Position numbers and translations under genes: made by a program. A DNA stretch of 64,000 nt from an uncultured Octadecabacter sp. (GTDB lineage: Bacteria > Pseudomonadota > Alphaproteobacteria > Rhodobacterales > Rhodobacteraceae): positions 1 through 64,000 of the forward strand of contig CALAGN010000041.1 in assembly GCA_937891785.1 (NCBI GenBank), in the 5' to 3' direction. The notes under the pieces are model-generated. The model did not search any database. It was not told where the DNA came from and saw only the letters and a list, made by a program, of their open reading frames with translations. Every line of letters begins with the position of its first letter. Positions within the stretch are counted from its first letter, which is position 1. This document shows, one piece after another, positions 1 through 8,162 of this stretch.

Positions 1-296
1 TATAGTCTTGAGAGATTGCTGGAATATCCGCCCATCCAAGATGTTGTTGCCTCACGAAAGGCCTTCCTATCATCCTCTGAAGCTGTTCCGGATAGGACTT
101 GGTAGGTGAATCTTCTCTGTGCTTCTAGTCGGCGATCAAGAGCTACTGAGATAGCCTTGATTGCTTCCTTTGCTTCGGATCTTTCGTTTTCCTTAAGTCC
201 CTCGAGACTCCGATGCCGCCAAGTTCTTTGTTGAATTGTTGCGCCAATAATCGCGGCAAGCAGCCCTAGAAATAGAGTTGAAAAGAAACTTCCCAA
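1..296 (-). CDS. Partial membrane-anchored hypothetical protein, TTG start
   Basis: An uninterrupted minus-strand frame runs from a TTG at 296 off the left edge of the window (98 codons visible, C-terminus missing). GAGGAG lies six bases before the TTG, which decides this start. The protein opens with a short hydrophobic segment (residues about 4-21, LFLGLLAAIIGATI) followed by a charged, helix-prone stretch rich in Glu, Lys and Arg. That suggests a single N-terminal membrane anchor with a cytoplasmic helical region. Base composition is clearly more A+T-rich than the rest of the window, as expected for accessory or recently acquired DNA. No family is recognised. The non-ATG start and truncation make it easy to miss. 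Confidence 0.6.
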   Translation of the reverse strand, partial: MGSFFSTLFLGLLAAIIGATIQQRTWRHRSLEGLKENERSEAKEAIKAISVALDRRLEAQRRFTYQVLSGTASEDDRKAFREATTSWMGGYSSNLSRL

Positions 297-382
297 GGCT
301 GACTCCTCACTTTGTTATGGTCCAATGTTATGTTGGGTATTCTGTCGAAACAACCGTTATCATTTCGGTTGTGAAGAAGCCC

Positions 383-805
383 TCACTCCTCCACCTTCCC
401 CCGCAACGCTTTTACATCCCCACGCTGCTTCTTCGCGTCCACCCGTTTCCGCTTCTGATTAACCGACACCCGCGTTTTCACCCGCCGCTTTGGCACGAAC
501 AGCGCTTGCACAATCAACTCCGCCAGCCGTTCCCGTGCCAGTTCTCGGTTGCGGGCTTGCGAGCGGGTGTCTTGCACAAAGATCACCACCGCGCCCTCTT
601 TGGTCCAGCGTTGTCCGGCCAGTCGGCGCAGCCGCGTTTTCACGGGGCCTGTCAGGGCAGGCGAGCGTTCGGCCTCGAACCGTAGCTCCACCGCCGTGGA
701 CACTTTGTTTACGTTCTGACCACCGGGGCCAGAGGCGCGCGCAAAGCTTTCGCTCAACCCCCACGCGGCGATTGTGACGTTATCGTTGATCCGTAAATCG
801 TCCAT
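383..805 (-). CDS. arfB: Alternative ribosome-rescue factor / peptidyl-tRNA hydrolase ArfB
   Basis: A 140-residue class-I release-factor-like protein with the catalytic GGQ at residues 28-30 (context ASGPGGQNVNKVST) and a basic Lys/Arg-rich C-terminal tail. In the ArfB/YaeJ/ICT1 family this tail enters the empty mRNA channel of stalled ribosomes while GGQ hydrolyses the peptidyl-tRNA. Codon-recognition domains of RF1 and RF2 are absent, and the length fits the family. The ATG lies inside the third copy of an 11-bp tandem repeat (802-834), so its ribosome-binding region is repeat-derived (GGAAAGCGT before ATG). A terminator lies just upstream, so it probably has its own promoter. Confidence 0.93.
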   Translation of the reverse strand: MDDLRINDNVTIAAWGLSESFARASGPGGQNVNKVSTAVELRFEAERSPALTGPVKTRLRRLAGQRWTKEGAVVIFVQDTRSQARNRELARERLAELIVQALFVPKRRVKTRVSVNQKRKRVDAKKQRGDVKALRGKVEE

Positions 806-834
806 ACGCTTTCCATACGCTTTCCATACGCTTT
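802..834. repeat. Three tandem copies of 11-bp CCATACGCTTT
   Basis: Units at 802-812, 813-823 and 824-834 are identical, followed by a broken fourth copy (CCGTATAGC). The arfB start codon lies in the first unit as read on the plus strand. The same unit occurs three times, with two or so substitutions, at 59633-59665. The spacing of about one helical turn per unit would suit cooperative binding of a protein on one DNA face. Confidence 0.85.
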
Positions 835-843
835 CCGTATAGC

Positions 844-877
844 AAAAAGGGCCGCCCCGGCGATGGGACGGCCCTTT
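844..877 (-). terminator. Intrinsic terminator of the small minus-strand transcript
   Basis: AAAGGGCCG at 846-854 and CGGCCCTTT at 869-877 pair, extended by CCC/GGG across one mismatch, around a six-base loop. Read on the minus strand the stem ends in a run of five T. It closes the short unit that starts near 1030 and separates it from arfB. Confidence 0.8.
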
Positions 878-1030
878 CGAGTTCGCGGAGGTGGCGGTCG
901 GTTAGAACGCATCCACCTGAGATATTACATGGCCAAAGGCTGCTCTAGCCACGCACCTCCCAAGCTGTCCCGACACACTTCTCCAATCTCTCTAATGACA
1001 CTGGATCACCTCCTCTCGTTGTTTCGCCTA
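846..1030 (-). ncRNA. Candidate small RNA carrying a 16S-tail-complementary motif
   Basis: The interval between the transporter gene (ends 1081) and arfB holds a complete short unit on the minus strand: a -35-like TTGACA at 1063-1058, a plausible start near 1030, a 12-base perfect complement of the 16S rRNA tail at 1014-1003, a mini-ORF and an intrinsic terminator. The transcript would be about 180 nt. It could be a regulatory sRNA, a leader-peptide mRNA or a 30S-binding decoy. This is inferred from arrangement only. Confidence 0.4.
945..1001 (-). CDS. 18-residue mini-ORF with perfect extended Shine-Dalgarno
   Basis: GTG at 1001 opens an 18-codon frame that ends in TAG at 945. Two bases upstream of the GTG sits AGGAGGTGATCC (1014-1003), complementary over 12 of 12 bases to the 3' tail of bacterial 16S rRNA. 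A TTGACA lies 45 bases upstream and an intrinsic terminator 70 bases downstream. The peptide (N-terminus VSLERLEKCVG) matches no family I recognise. The extended Shine-Dalgarno may itself be the functional part, with the peptide incidental. Confidence 0.4.
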   Translation of the reverse strand: MSLERLEKCVGTAWEVRG

Positions 1031-1034
1031 AGGG

Positions 1035-1063
1035 CAGAAAAGCACAGATTTGGTATATGTCAA
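1035..1063 (-). promoter_or_regulatory. Promoter-like TTGACA / TTTCTG for the small transcript
   Basis: TTGACA at 1063-1058 matches the sigma-70 -35 consensus. A weak -10 (TTTCTG, 1040-1035) follows after 17 bases. Alphaproteobacterial -10 boxes are often poorly conserved. Confidence 0.4.
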
Positions 1064-1080
1064 AACAAAAATCGCAATCC

Positions 1081-1707
1081 CTAGGTTGGGCGTGACATCA
1101 GGCGCACGACAATCAGGCGGAACGGGATCAGGGCGAGCAGGGCAATCGCCAGCTTTACGCCCCAATCAGCCACGGCCAGCGTGACCCAAAGCGGGGCCTC
1201 TGGGCCAACAAGCAAAAAGGGCGCCGGCCCCTGCGCCCAAGTTATCTGCGCGTCCGCCGTCGCGCCAAACGACAGTAACCCACTGAAAGCAATGGTAAAA
1301 AACAGCGCCGTGTCGACAGTGGACCCGATCAACGTCGATGCCAGCGGAGCCCGCCACCACGCCCCGTCCCGCAGCCTTGTAAAGATCGCGATGTCCAAGG
1401 TTTGCGCCACAAGAAACGCCGTCGCCGAGCCGATCGCAACACGCAAAGCGACCGCCGGACCGAATTCAAGCATGACCTGGCTGCCGATCAGCGAACAGAT
1501 GATACCAATAATAAATCCAACAAAAACAACGCGCCGCGCCGGACCAACGCCATAAACGCGATTCATGATGTCCGTCACAAGGAAGGCAAACGGATAGGTA
1601 AACGCCCCCCACGTCAGCAGCCCATCAAGGATCAGGAATTGCACGAGGATATTGGAGGCCACGACAACGGCGGCCATGGCGATCACGCCAGGTAGGATGC
1701 GGGTCAT
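1081..1707 (-). CDS. yhhQ: Queuosine precursor transporter, YhhQ/VUT family
   Basis: A 208-residue integral membrane protein with about six hydrophobic helices and the YhhQ/COG1738 pattern ASNILVQF near the N-terminus, FAFLVTDIMNRVYG around residues 41-54 and the conserved SLIGSQ/STLIGSTVDT segments. E. coli YhhQ imports the queuosine precursors preQ0 and preQ1 across the inner membrane for tRNA modification. It is read in the same direction as mepA, with a 90-base gap, so it may be the last gene of the thioesterase-MFS-mepA-yhhQ run. The substrate is inferred from the family. Confidence 0.88.
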   Translation of the reverse strand: MTRILPGVIAMAAVVVASNILVQFLILDGLLTWGAFTYPFAFLVTDIMNRVYGVGPARRVVFVGFIIGIICSLIGSQVMLEFGPAVALRVAIGSATAFLVAQTLDIAIFTRLRDGAWWRAPLASTLIGSTVDTALFFTIAFSGLLSFGATADAQITWAQGPAPFLLVGPEAPLWVTLAVADWGVKLAIALLALIPFRLIVVRLMSRPT

Positions 1708-1797
1708 TTCATATTCCGTTTTGACAAGGGTGCGGCGACTTGGCCCCGTTACGGGACGCCTTCATCTAACGCCGCAAGACCCTTTGGTCAATCCGCG

Positions 1798-2724
1798 TTA
1801 TTCGGACTCCAGCACACCCGTGCACTGCACCGGAAGCCGCGCCATTGTCACTTCTCGGCGGGGCGTCGCGGGGGCCGCATTCGGGTCTGGCGGTGGCGGG
1901 TTGAGGATGTTGTCCACCCAGGTTTGGGCGTCGGCACAACCATCGCCACCGGGCGGGGGCGCCTGATCTTCGCAAGTGCGATCTCCCGGCGGACACGATA
2001 GCCGAACGTGGAAGTGATAGTGGTGACCATGCCATGGCCGGATCCTATTCAGCCACGCACGATCACCAGTAGCCCAGTTACACATCGCGACCTTAGCACC
2101 GGGAAACACGAAAATACGCGCGGTGCGTGGATCGCTTGCTGCGGCACGGATAACCTCCATGTGCTGGGTGGTCCAACGGTCGTTCGTATAAGCCCCAGCC
2201 GAGCGACGCATCGAGATTGATGATAACTCCTCGCGCTCACCACGTGTCAGGTTTAAACGGTTTGGCGGTAGCATCCAGATATCGGCATCAAGGCCTGTCT
2301 GATGGCTGGCATGGCCAGTTAGCATCGGCCCGCCACGCGGCTGCGACATGTCACCAACATAAAGACCGTCCCAACCGGGCAGCGTCGCGGCAAAGCGCGA
2401 CAGATCCTGCACAAAATCAACAGTAGTTGGATGCGCCCAGTTGCGGTTGCGCGACAGGCGCATGGCTTGCCACGTTGCGCCGGTCTCGGGCAGTTGCACC
2501 GCACCCGCCTGACAGCCACTCGCATACCCACCGTGCGATTCAGGCGTCTGCGCCGAAGGAGTCGACATCGCGCCAAACAGAGCCTTGGCCGCGCGGGTAT
2601 CGCCCGCGTTCTGTGTTGAAACTGTTGCAGCACCGGCGCGACTGGCCGGTGCTGCGATTTCAGTCCCGCGGCAAGCCGCGAGTGCCAAAACAAGCGATAG
2701 GGAAAATCCTAATCGGCGGACCAT
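1798..2724 (-). CDS. mepA: Penicillin-insensitive murein endopeptidase MepA, lipoprotein-like
   Basis: A 308-residue peptidase M74 homologue. The zinc-site motif HASHQTGLDADIWML and the late HYHFHVRL motif are present; in MepA such histidines and the aspartate bind zinc for cleavage of D-alanyl-meso-diaminopimelyl cross-links in peptidoglycan. The N-terminus is hydrophobic and has a lipobox-like LAAC at residues 15-18, so the protein may be lipid-anchored in the periplasm. The C-terminal extension is rich in Pro and Cys. Its ATG overlaps the end of the upstream MFS gene by 16 bases, which suggests translational coupling. Confidence 0.9.
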   Translation of the reverse strand: MVRRLGFSLSLVLALAACRGTEIAAPASRAGAATVSTQNAGDTRAAKALFGAMSTPSAQTPESHGGYASGCQAGAVQLPETGATWQAMRLSRNRNWAHPTTVDFVQDLSRFAATLPGWDGLYVGDMSQPRGGPMLTGHASHQTGLDADIWMLPPNRLNLTRGEREELSSISMRRSAGAYTNDRWTTQHMEVIRAAASDPRTARIFVFPGAKVAMCNWATGDRAWLNRIRPWHGHHYHFHVRLSCPPGDRTCEDQAPPPGGDGCADAQTWVDNILNPPPPDPNAAPATPRREVTMARLPVQCTGVLESE

Positions 2725-4088
2725 TCTGCGCGATCTCCGTCTTTGTTAACCCATCTTAGCAGTAATAATCCGATCAGGAAAAGAAAGATCACCGGCAAGA
2801 ACCCAAGCTGGTTATTCCCCGTCAGAAAAGTGAACAGCGTAATAAAGGCAGGTGCGAGAAATGCGGTCGCTTTGCCGGTTAACGCAAAAAGGCCAAATGC
2901 TTCGGCAGGGCGATCAGGGTGGGTGTGCCGCACCATCATCGAACGGCTTGCAGAATAAACCGCACCACCTGCGCCGCCAATGCAGGCACCGCAGACATAA
3001 AAGATGATATCAGGCAGGTTTGATCCCTGGGCAAGCGGGAAACCGAACAGTGCCTCGCGGGACATGCCGACAACCGTGATGCTGACAATGATCAGCACCC
3101 ATACCGCGACACGGATCACGGGCTTTGGCCCAAATCGCTGATCAGCGAGGCCTGAAAGCCACGTTACAATCGCGGCGGCAATTGCAGCGACTATACCGAA
3201 GACGCCGATCTGGATGGTCTGCCAATCAAGGACCAGTGCCGCATAGACACCACCAAAGGCATAGAGCGCGTTCAGTGCGTCGCGGTAGAACATCGACCCG
3301 ACCAGGAAATTCAGCAGGCTTTTTCGTTCGCGGACACTTTTGAGGGTTGCCCAAAGATCCCGGGCAACATCACCAAGCCTTGTCGACTTGCCCCCAAGAT
3401 GCGGATCGTCCCGCACCCACAAAAAGAATGGGATCATAAAGACAGCATACCATATCGCGATTAAGGGCCCAACAGAACGGGTGCCTTCTCGCATTTCGGG
3501 GTCCAGACCGAACAACGGAGGGTTTCCAAGCAAGGTTACGCCGGCGTCGCTCTCGGCTAATAAAAGGAGCATCACAAAAAGAGAGACAACTCCGCCCCAA
3601 TACCCGAACGCGGCACCAGACCCGCTGATGCGACCGATGTCTTCCTTTTTGCCAAGCGACGGGAGGATCGCATTCACAAAGTTAAGCCCGCTTTCCGCAG
3701 CGACGAAGCCGACGTAAAAAATCACCAGTATCCATATGATATTACTGCCATCTGGCATCAGGCCCCATAGCATCCATGTCGCAGCGATGTAGATGATCGA
3801 AAAGAACGCGATCCAAGGCATCTTGCGCCCGGAATTGTCGGCAAATGCCCCAAGGAAGGGGGCCGAAAACGCGATGACTAATCCTGCGACGGTTTGACCT
3901 GCAGACCACATGCCTTGGGCTTGGGCCTTGGCTGTTGATTCTTCTAGGCCTGTGCCGAGATAGTATTCGGCTGCTACGGCGGCGAAATAGGGGCCAAATA
4001 TGAATGTAAGTCCAAGCGTATAGAAGGGCTGCGATGCCCAATCAAAGGCCATCCATCCCCATATGCGTTTCTTGCTTATCGTTGCCAT
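2709..4088 (-). CDS. MFS permease of the UMF1 / Atg22-like family
   Basis: A 459-residue protein with about 12 hydrophobic helices. The N-terminal WGWMAFDWASQPFYTLGLTF segment and the later SRSMMVRHTHPDRPAEAFGLFAL segment are hallmarks of the UMF1 (COG2270) branch of the major facilitator superfamily. I chose the ATG at 4088 over an upstream in-frame start at 4145 because GGGGA precedes it and the extra 19 residues do not look like family sequence. The substrate is unknown; yeast Atg22 exports amino acids from the vacuole. It overlaps mepA and lies 66 bases downstream of a thioesterase gene. Confidence 0.85.
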   Translation of the reverse strand: MATISKKRIWGWMAFDWASQPFYTLGLTFIFGPYFAAVAAEYYLGTGLEESTAKAQAQGMWSAGQTVAGLVIAFSAPFLGAFADNSGRKMPWIAFFSIIYIAATWMLWGLMPDGSNIIWILVIFYVGFVAAESGLNFVNAILPSLGKKEDIGRISGSGAAFGYWGGVVSLFVMLLLLAESDAGVTLLGNPPLFGLDPEMREGTRSVGPLIAIWYAVFMIPFFLWVRDDPHLGGKSTRLGDVARDLWATLKSVRERKSLLNFLVGSMFYRDALNALYAFGGVYAALVLDWQTIQIGVFGIVAAIAAAIVTWLSGLADQRFGPKPVIRVAVWVLIIVSITVVGMSREALFGFPLAQGSNLPDIIFYVCGACIGGAGGAVYSASRSMMVRHTHPDRPAEAFGLFALTGKATAFLAPAFITLFTFLTGNNQLGFLPVIFLFLIGLLLLRWVNKDGDRAEWSAD

Positions 4089-4154
4089 TTTTTGACGTCC
4101 CCGCTGTTTTGCAAGGATAAGACCCGCAACGGCGCACTCTGGCAAGGATGCATC

Positions 4155-4724
4155 TTATGACGCTGGGTAAATTGGCGTAACTTCTTCGGCTGCCTGCATT
4201 GGTGGCCAGGGTCGCGTGGCCTTTGCGGCTATCCAATTGGCGACCCAGGCGGCAGGTGCGGGCCGCGGGTCAGTAATGCCAAGCGCGGCGATCAATTTCT
4301 CGGTTGGCACGGCGCGATTTTTCTCGACCACGGCAGTGCGAAACAGCGCGTGACTGGCGCATTCACCGTTCCGTTTGAACATCCCTTGTTCGATATAGAC
4401 AAAGCGCTCGTCCCATGTGGCAATGCGCGTGCGCGTTTCGTACTTTTCAAACGGAAGAATACGTCGGCGATATCGAATCGATGTCCCCGCAACTGTCAGC
4501 CCCCATTTGCGCTCTTTCAGCAACGCCCAAAGCCCCATACGCACAGCCGCCTGAAATCGCCCCAACTCGTAAAGCGTCAGGATGCGGCCGTTGTTCATCT
4601 CCATGAAGATGTCACAGTCCTGTGGCCAACAACGATGGTATGAAACATGCGGTTCAAGCGGCGACATCTTTGGCAGACGGCGCGCTTTGATAAGGGAATG
4701 GGCAAGGCGAACAAATGGATACAT
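4155..4724 (-). CDS. Acyl-CoA thioesterase-like protein, THEM6-type hotdog fold
   Basis: A 189-residue protein with a 4HBT-like hotdog region: CDIFMEMNNGRILTLYELGR at about residues 36-55 carries the Asp/Asn-containing active-site helix of this group, followed by strands around SIRYRRRILPFEKYETRTRI. The N-terminus MYPFVRLAHSLIKARR resembles the THEM6-like subgroup. AGGTGG five bases before the ATG at 4724 favours this start over a GTG nine bases upstream. Its natural acyl substrate cannot be told from sequence. It heads the minus-strand run thioesterase-MFS-mepA. Confidence 0.75.
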   Translation of the reverse strand: MYPFVRLAHSLIKARRLPKMSPLEPHVSYHRCWPQDCDIFMEMNNGRILTLYELGRFQAAVRMGLWALLKERKWGLTVAGTSIRYRRRILPFEKYETRTRIATWDERFVYIEQGMFKRNGECASHALFRTAVVEKNRAVPTEKLIAALGITDPRPAPAAWVANWIAAKATRPWPPMQAAEEVTPIYPAS

Positions 4725-4839
4725 GCATTCCACCTAACCTTGTTGACGTAAACGTCAAGCGGCGACCCGACGGAAAGGCATTGCCCTTTGGCCGCTGCGT
4801 GCTTACCTCTCCCTTCAACCGCAAATAAGGACCGTAAAC

Positions 4840-5127
4840 ATGCAATCTATCTTTCAGATCCTCATGCTCCTGATCGGCATTGTCCGGTTCTTTATCATCG
4901 CCCATTTTATCATGAGCTGGCTGATCAGTTTTCAGGTCCTCAACATCCGCCAGCCGTTCGTGTCACAGGTCTGGTATGGTCTTGGCCGTTTGCTTGATCC
5001 GATCTATGCCCCGATCCGCCGTATCTTGCCGCCAATGGGCGGACTTGACCTTGCGCCGCTTGTTGTGCTCATCGGGCTAGAAATCGTTAGAATTCTCCTG
5101 ATCAATAATTCGCAGATTTTCCTCTGA
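4840..5127 (+). CDS. YggT family membrane protein
   Basis: A 95-residue protein with two hydrophobic segments (residues about 3-30 and 70-90) separated by the family-typical LDPIYAPIRRILPPMGGLDLAP loop, abbreviated here to LDPIYAPIRRILP. YggT proteins are widespread small inner-membrane proteins of poorly defined role, linked in some bacteria to osmotic shock tolerance and cell division. AAGGA lies just upstream of the ATG. It is divergent from the thioesterase gene and followed by recQ after 76 bases. Confidence 0.9.
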   Translation: MQSIFQILMLLIGIVRFFIIAHFIMSWLISFQVLNIRQPFVSQVWYGLGRLLDPIYAPIRRILPPMGGLDLAPLVVLIGLEIVRILLINNSQIFL

Positions 5128-5203
5128 CTCTTGCCCCCGATTCCGGCTTGTGAGACTGTGCTGCTAACAAGCAGTTAACAACAATCTGACAGGTCTAACC
5201 GGC

Positions 5204-7237
5204 ATGAGCGCTGCCACGCTTCTTCGCGATGTATTCGGATTCGACGGTTTTCGCCCCGGCCAGCAAGAGATTGTTGAGGCGGTGACTGACGGGCGCAACA
5301 CGCTTGCGATCATGCCGACGGGTGGCGGCAAATCGCTGTGTTTCCAATTGCCTGCTTTGGTGCGTGACGGCGTCACGGTTGTGATTTCCCCACTTATCGC
5401 CCTAATGCGCGATCAGGTCCGCGGGCTGCACGAAGCGGGCGTCGAAGCTGGGGCGCTCACATCTGGCAATACGGAAGAGGAAACCGATGCCGTTTGGCGC
5501 GCGCTGGAACAAGGCACGCTCAAGCTGCTCTACATGGCACCTGAACGGCTTGCATCGGGTGGCACTCAGCGGATGCTGCGCGAGGCAGGCGTGTCGATGA
5601 TTTCCGTCGACGAGGCGCATTGTGTGTCCCAATGGGGCCACGATTTTCGGCCCGACTATCTGCGCATCGGTGAATTGCGCCGCGCTTTGGGCGTGCCGCT
5701 TGCCGCCTTCACCGCCACTGCCGACGCAGAAACCCGTGCCGAGATTGTTGAAAAGCTGTTCGATGGCGTGCAGCCGGAAACATTCCTACAGGGCTTTGAT
5801 CGCCCCAACATCCACCTTGCATTTGCCGCCAAGGACGGGCCGCGCACGCAAATTCTGAACTTTGCCAATGCGCGCAAAGGGCAATCTGGCATCGTCTATA
5901 CTGGCACGCGTGCGAAAACCGAAACGCTGGCGCGCGCGCTGGGCGAGGCGGGCCATACAGCCTGTCATTATCACGGCGGGATGGAGGCCGAGGCCCGCCG
6001 CATCGTAGAGCGCCGCTTTCAGCAAGAAGACAGGCTTATTGTCTGCGCTACGGTTGCGTTTGGGATGGGGATCGACAAACCTGATATTCGCTGGGTTGCC
6101 CACGCCGACCTGCCAAAATCCATCGAAAGCTACTATCAAGAAATCGGCCGTTCCGGGCGTGACGGTGCGCCTGCCGAAACCCTGACGTTATATGGCCCCG
6201 ATGATATCCGTTATCGCCGCCAGCAAATCGATGAAGGGCTGGCCCCGCCCGAACGCCGCGCTGCCGATCATGGCCGCCTGAATGCGCTGCTGGGTTTGGC
6301 CGAGGCGTTGACCTGTCGCCGCCAATCGCTTCTGACCTATTTTGGCGAAGACCCCGCCCCCTGCGGCAATTGCGATCTGTGCGATAAACCCGCCGATGTG
6401 TTTGATGGCACGACCCCAGTTCGCATGGCCTTGTCGGCTGCATTGCGCACTGATGAACGGTTCGGCGCTGGGCACCTGATCGATATCCTACTGGGCAACA
6501 TGACCGAAAAAGTCTCGCAGCGCAGCCACGACCAACTGCCTACTTTTGGCGTTGGCAAAGAATACAACCGCGTGCAGTGGCAAGCGATTTTCCGGCAGAT
6601 AATGGGCCACGACCTGATGCGCCCCGACGCCGAACGTCACGGCGCGCTTCGCATGACCGACAAAGCCCGCCCAATCCTGCGTGACGAAGAAACGATTCAG
6701 CTGCGCCGCGACACGATAAAGTCGGCCAAATCTGGCCCCAAGGTCCACCAGATGGTCAGCGAAGAGGACGCGCCGCTGTTGTCCGCACTCAAGGCGAAAC
6801 GCCGCTCTTATGCCGAACAACAAAGCGTGCCAGCCTATATCATCTTCAATGACAAGACCCTGATCGAAATGGCCGAAACACGGCCCCAAAATATGGACGA
6901 TATGGCGGGAATCGGCGGCGTCGGCGCAAAGAAACTCGAAAGCTATGGCGCGGGTTTTCTTGAGGTGATCAACGGCGAGGCCGAGCTGCAGCACCCAACG
7001 CGCCGCAAACTTGCTGGCCGCGCCGAGGGCGACATCTATGACCGTCTTTTGCAGGTTCAGGCCGATCTTGCGCGCGGGCCACATGGCGCCGACAAACCTA
7101 TGTCTTGCTCTGCTTCGCAACTGGCAAAAGTTGCGCAGAAAAAGCCGCCGGACATTGGCGCACTAACCCGTCTTGTCGGTGATCGACATGCTGAACGGTT
7201 TGGCGATGCCTTTCTTGAGGTTCTGTCCGAGGCTTGA
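5204..7237 (+). CDS. recQ: ATP-dependent DNA helicase RecQ
   Basis: A 677-residue superfamily-2 helicase. Walker A is TGGGKS with Lys43, the DEAH box is at residues 136-139, and the RecQ aromatic-rich loop VSQWGHDFRPDY follows. The RecQ zinc cysteines are C371, C387, C390 and C393. A winged helix follows, and an HRDC domain lies at about residues 520-600 (PQNMDDMAGIGGVGAKKLE). RecQ unwinds 3'-to-5' in RecF-pathway recombination and fork repair. The length is slightly longer than E. coli RecQ (about 610 residues) because of the tail after HRDC. Confidence 0.97.
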   Translation: MSAATLLRDVFGFDGFRPGQQEIVEAVTDGRNTLAIMPTGGGKSLCFQLPALVRDGVTVVISPLIALMRDQVRGLHEAGVEAGALTSGNTEEETDAVWRALEQGTLKLLYMAPERLASGGTQRMLREAGVSMISVDEAHCVSQWGHDFRPDYLRIGELRRALGVPLAAFTATADAETRAEIVEKLFDGVQPETFLQGFDRPNIHLAFAAKDGPRTQILNFANARKGQSGIVYTGTRAKTETLARALGEAGHTACHYHGGMEAEARRIVERRFQQEDRLIVCATVAFGMGIDKPDIRWVAHADLPKSIESYYQEIGRSGRDGAPAETLTLYGPDDIRYRRQQIDEGLAPPERRAADHGRLNALLGLAEALTCRRQSLLTYFGEDPAPCGNCDLCDKPADVFDGTTPVRMALSAALRTDERFGAGHLIDILLGNMTEKVSQRSHDQLPTFGVGKEYNRVQWQAIFRQIMGHDLMRPDAERHGALRMTDKARPILRDEETIQLRRDTIKSAKSGPKVHQMVSEEDAPLLSALKAKRRSYAEQQSVPAYIIFNDKTLIEMAETRPQNMDDMAGIGGVGAKKLESYGAGFLEVINGEAELQHPTRRKLAGRAEGDIYDRLLQVQADLARGPHGADKPMSCSASQLAKVAQKKPPDIGALTRLVGDRHAERFGDAFLEVLSEA

Positions 7238-7286
7238 GGATCGCGACACGCCTGCTATCTAAACGGTGAACGCCAAAGGATTGCCC

Positions 7287-8060
7287 ATGCTGACCGTCAT
7301 TTCCCCCGCCAAATCCCTCGATATGGACCCAGTGTCCATCACCTCAACCCAGCCAGAGTTTCAGGCCGATGCAGTGCGCCTTGCCAAGACGTCGCGCGGG
7401 CTGACCCTCAAAGGATTGCGCGACCTGATGGGCATTTCCGACGATCTGGCGCGCCTGAACCGTGATCGTTTTCGCGATTTTGTGGAAACGCCCGATGCAT
7501 CGGCGACTAAACCCGCCGCGCTCGCGTTCAATGGTGATACCTATCAGGGGCTCGAGGCCAAGACCCTCACCCAAGAGGACATGCGCTATGCCCAAGAGAA
7601 CCTGCGTATTTTGTCGGGTCTTTACGGGCTCTTGCGGCCTTTAGACGCGATCCAGCCCTATCGGTTGGAAATGGGCAGCCGACTGAAAACGCGGCGCGGA
7701 AAGTCGCTTTATGATTACTGGGGCGACACGATTGCCAAGGCACTGAACGCCCAAGCCGCGCAAGTTGACACCGACATCTTGGTGAATTGCGCGTCTCAAG
7801 AATACTTTGGCGCGGCGGACACCAAAGCGCTCAAGCTGCGGGTCATCACGCCTGTGTTTATGGAAGTAAAAGACGACAAACCGCGCATCGTCAGCTTTTT
7901 TGCCAAACGGGCGCGCGGCGCAATGGCGCGTCATATTATCGAAAGATGTGCGAAAACACCCGATGATCTGCGCGATTTCAACAGTGGCGGCTATGCATTT
8001 GATACTGACGTGTCTGACGGCGATAAAATGGTTTTCCTGCGCGATTACCCCGTTAACTGA
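7287..8060 (+). CDS. yaaA: Peroxide stress protein YaaA (UPF0246)
   Basis: A 257-residue protein starting LTVISPAKSLDM, the signature YaaA N-terminus, with the conserved NGDTYQGLEA and LSGLYGLLRPLD motifs and the C-terminal FNSGGYAFD. In E. coli YaaA is OxyR-induced, binds DNA and limits intracellular free iron and Fenton damage under hydrogen peroxide. I chose ATG 7287 because AAAGGA stands six bases before it; a GTG at 7266 is in frame but lacks a ribosome-binding site. It follows recQ by 49 bases and may be cotranscribed. Confidence 0.93.
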   Translation: MLTVISPAKSLDMDPVSITSTQPEFQADAVRLAKTSRGLTLKGLRDLMGISDDLARLNRDRFRDFVETPDASATKPAALAFNGDTYQGLEAKTLTQEDMRYAQENLRILSGLYGLLRPLDAIQPYRLEMGSRLKTRRGKSLYDYWGDTIAKALNAQAAQVDTDILVNCASQEYFGAADTKALKLRVITPVFMEVKDDKPRIVSFFAKRARGAMARHIIERCAKTPDDLRDFNSGGYAFDTDVSDGDKMVFLRDYPVN

Positions 8061-8162
8061 GCAATGGGTCAGGAAATCCTGATCGTCTCCGCCCATCGCT
8101 AATCTTGCATCATCGCCGAACAGGTGCCAACGTAACTATATTAAATAACCAGGAGATTTCCG

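Noticed and set aside
1003-1014. GGATCACCTCCT on the plus strand looks like the end of a 16S rRNA gene
   Set aside because: None of the conserved sequence that precedes the 16S 3' end is present; the match is read better as an extended Shine-Dalgarno on the minus strand.
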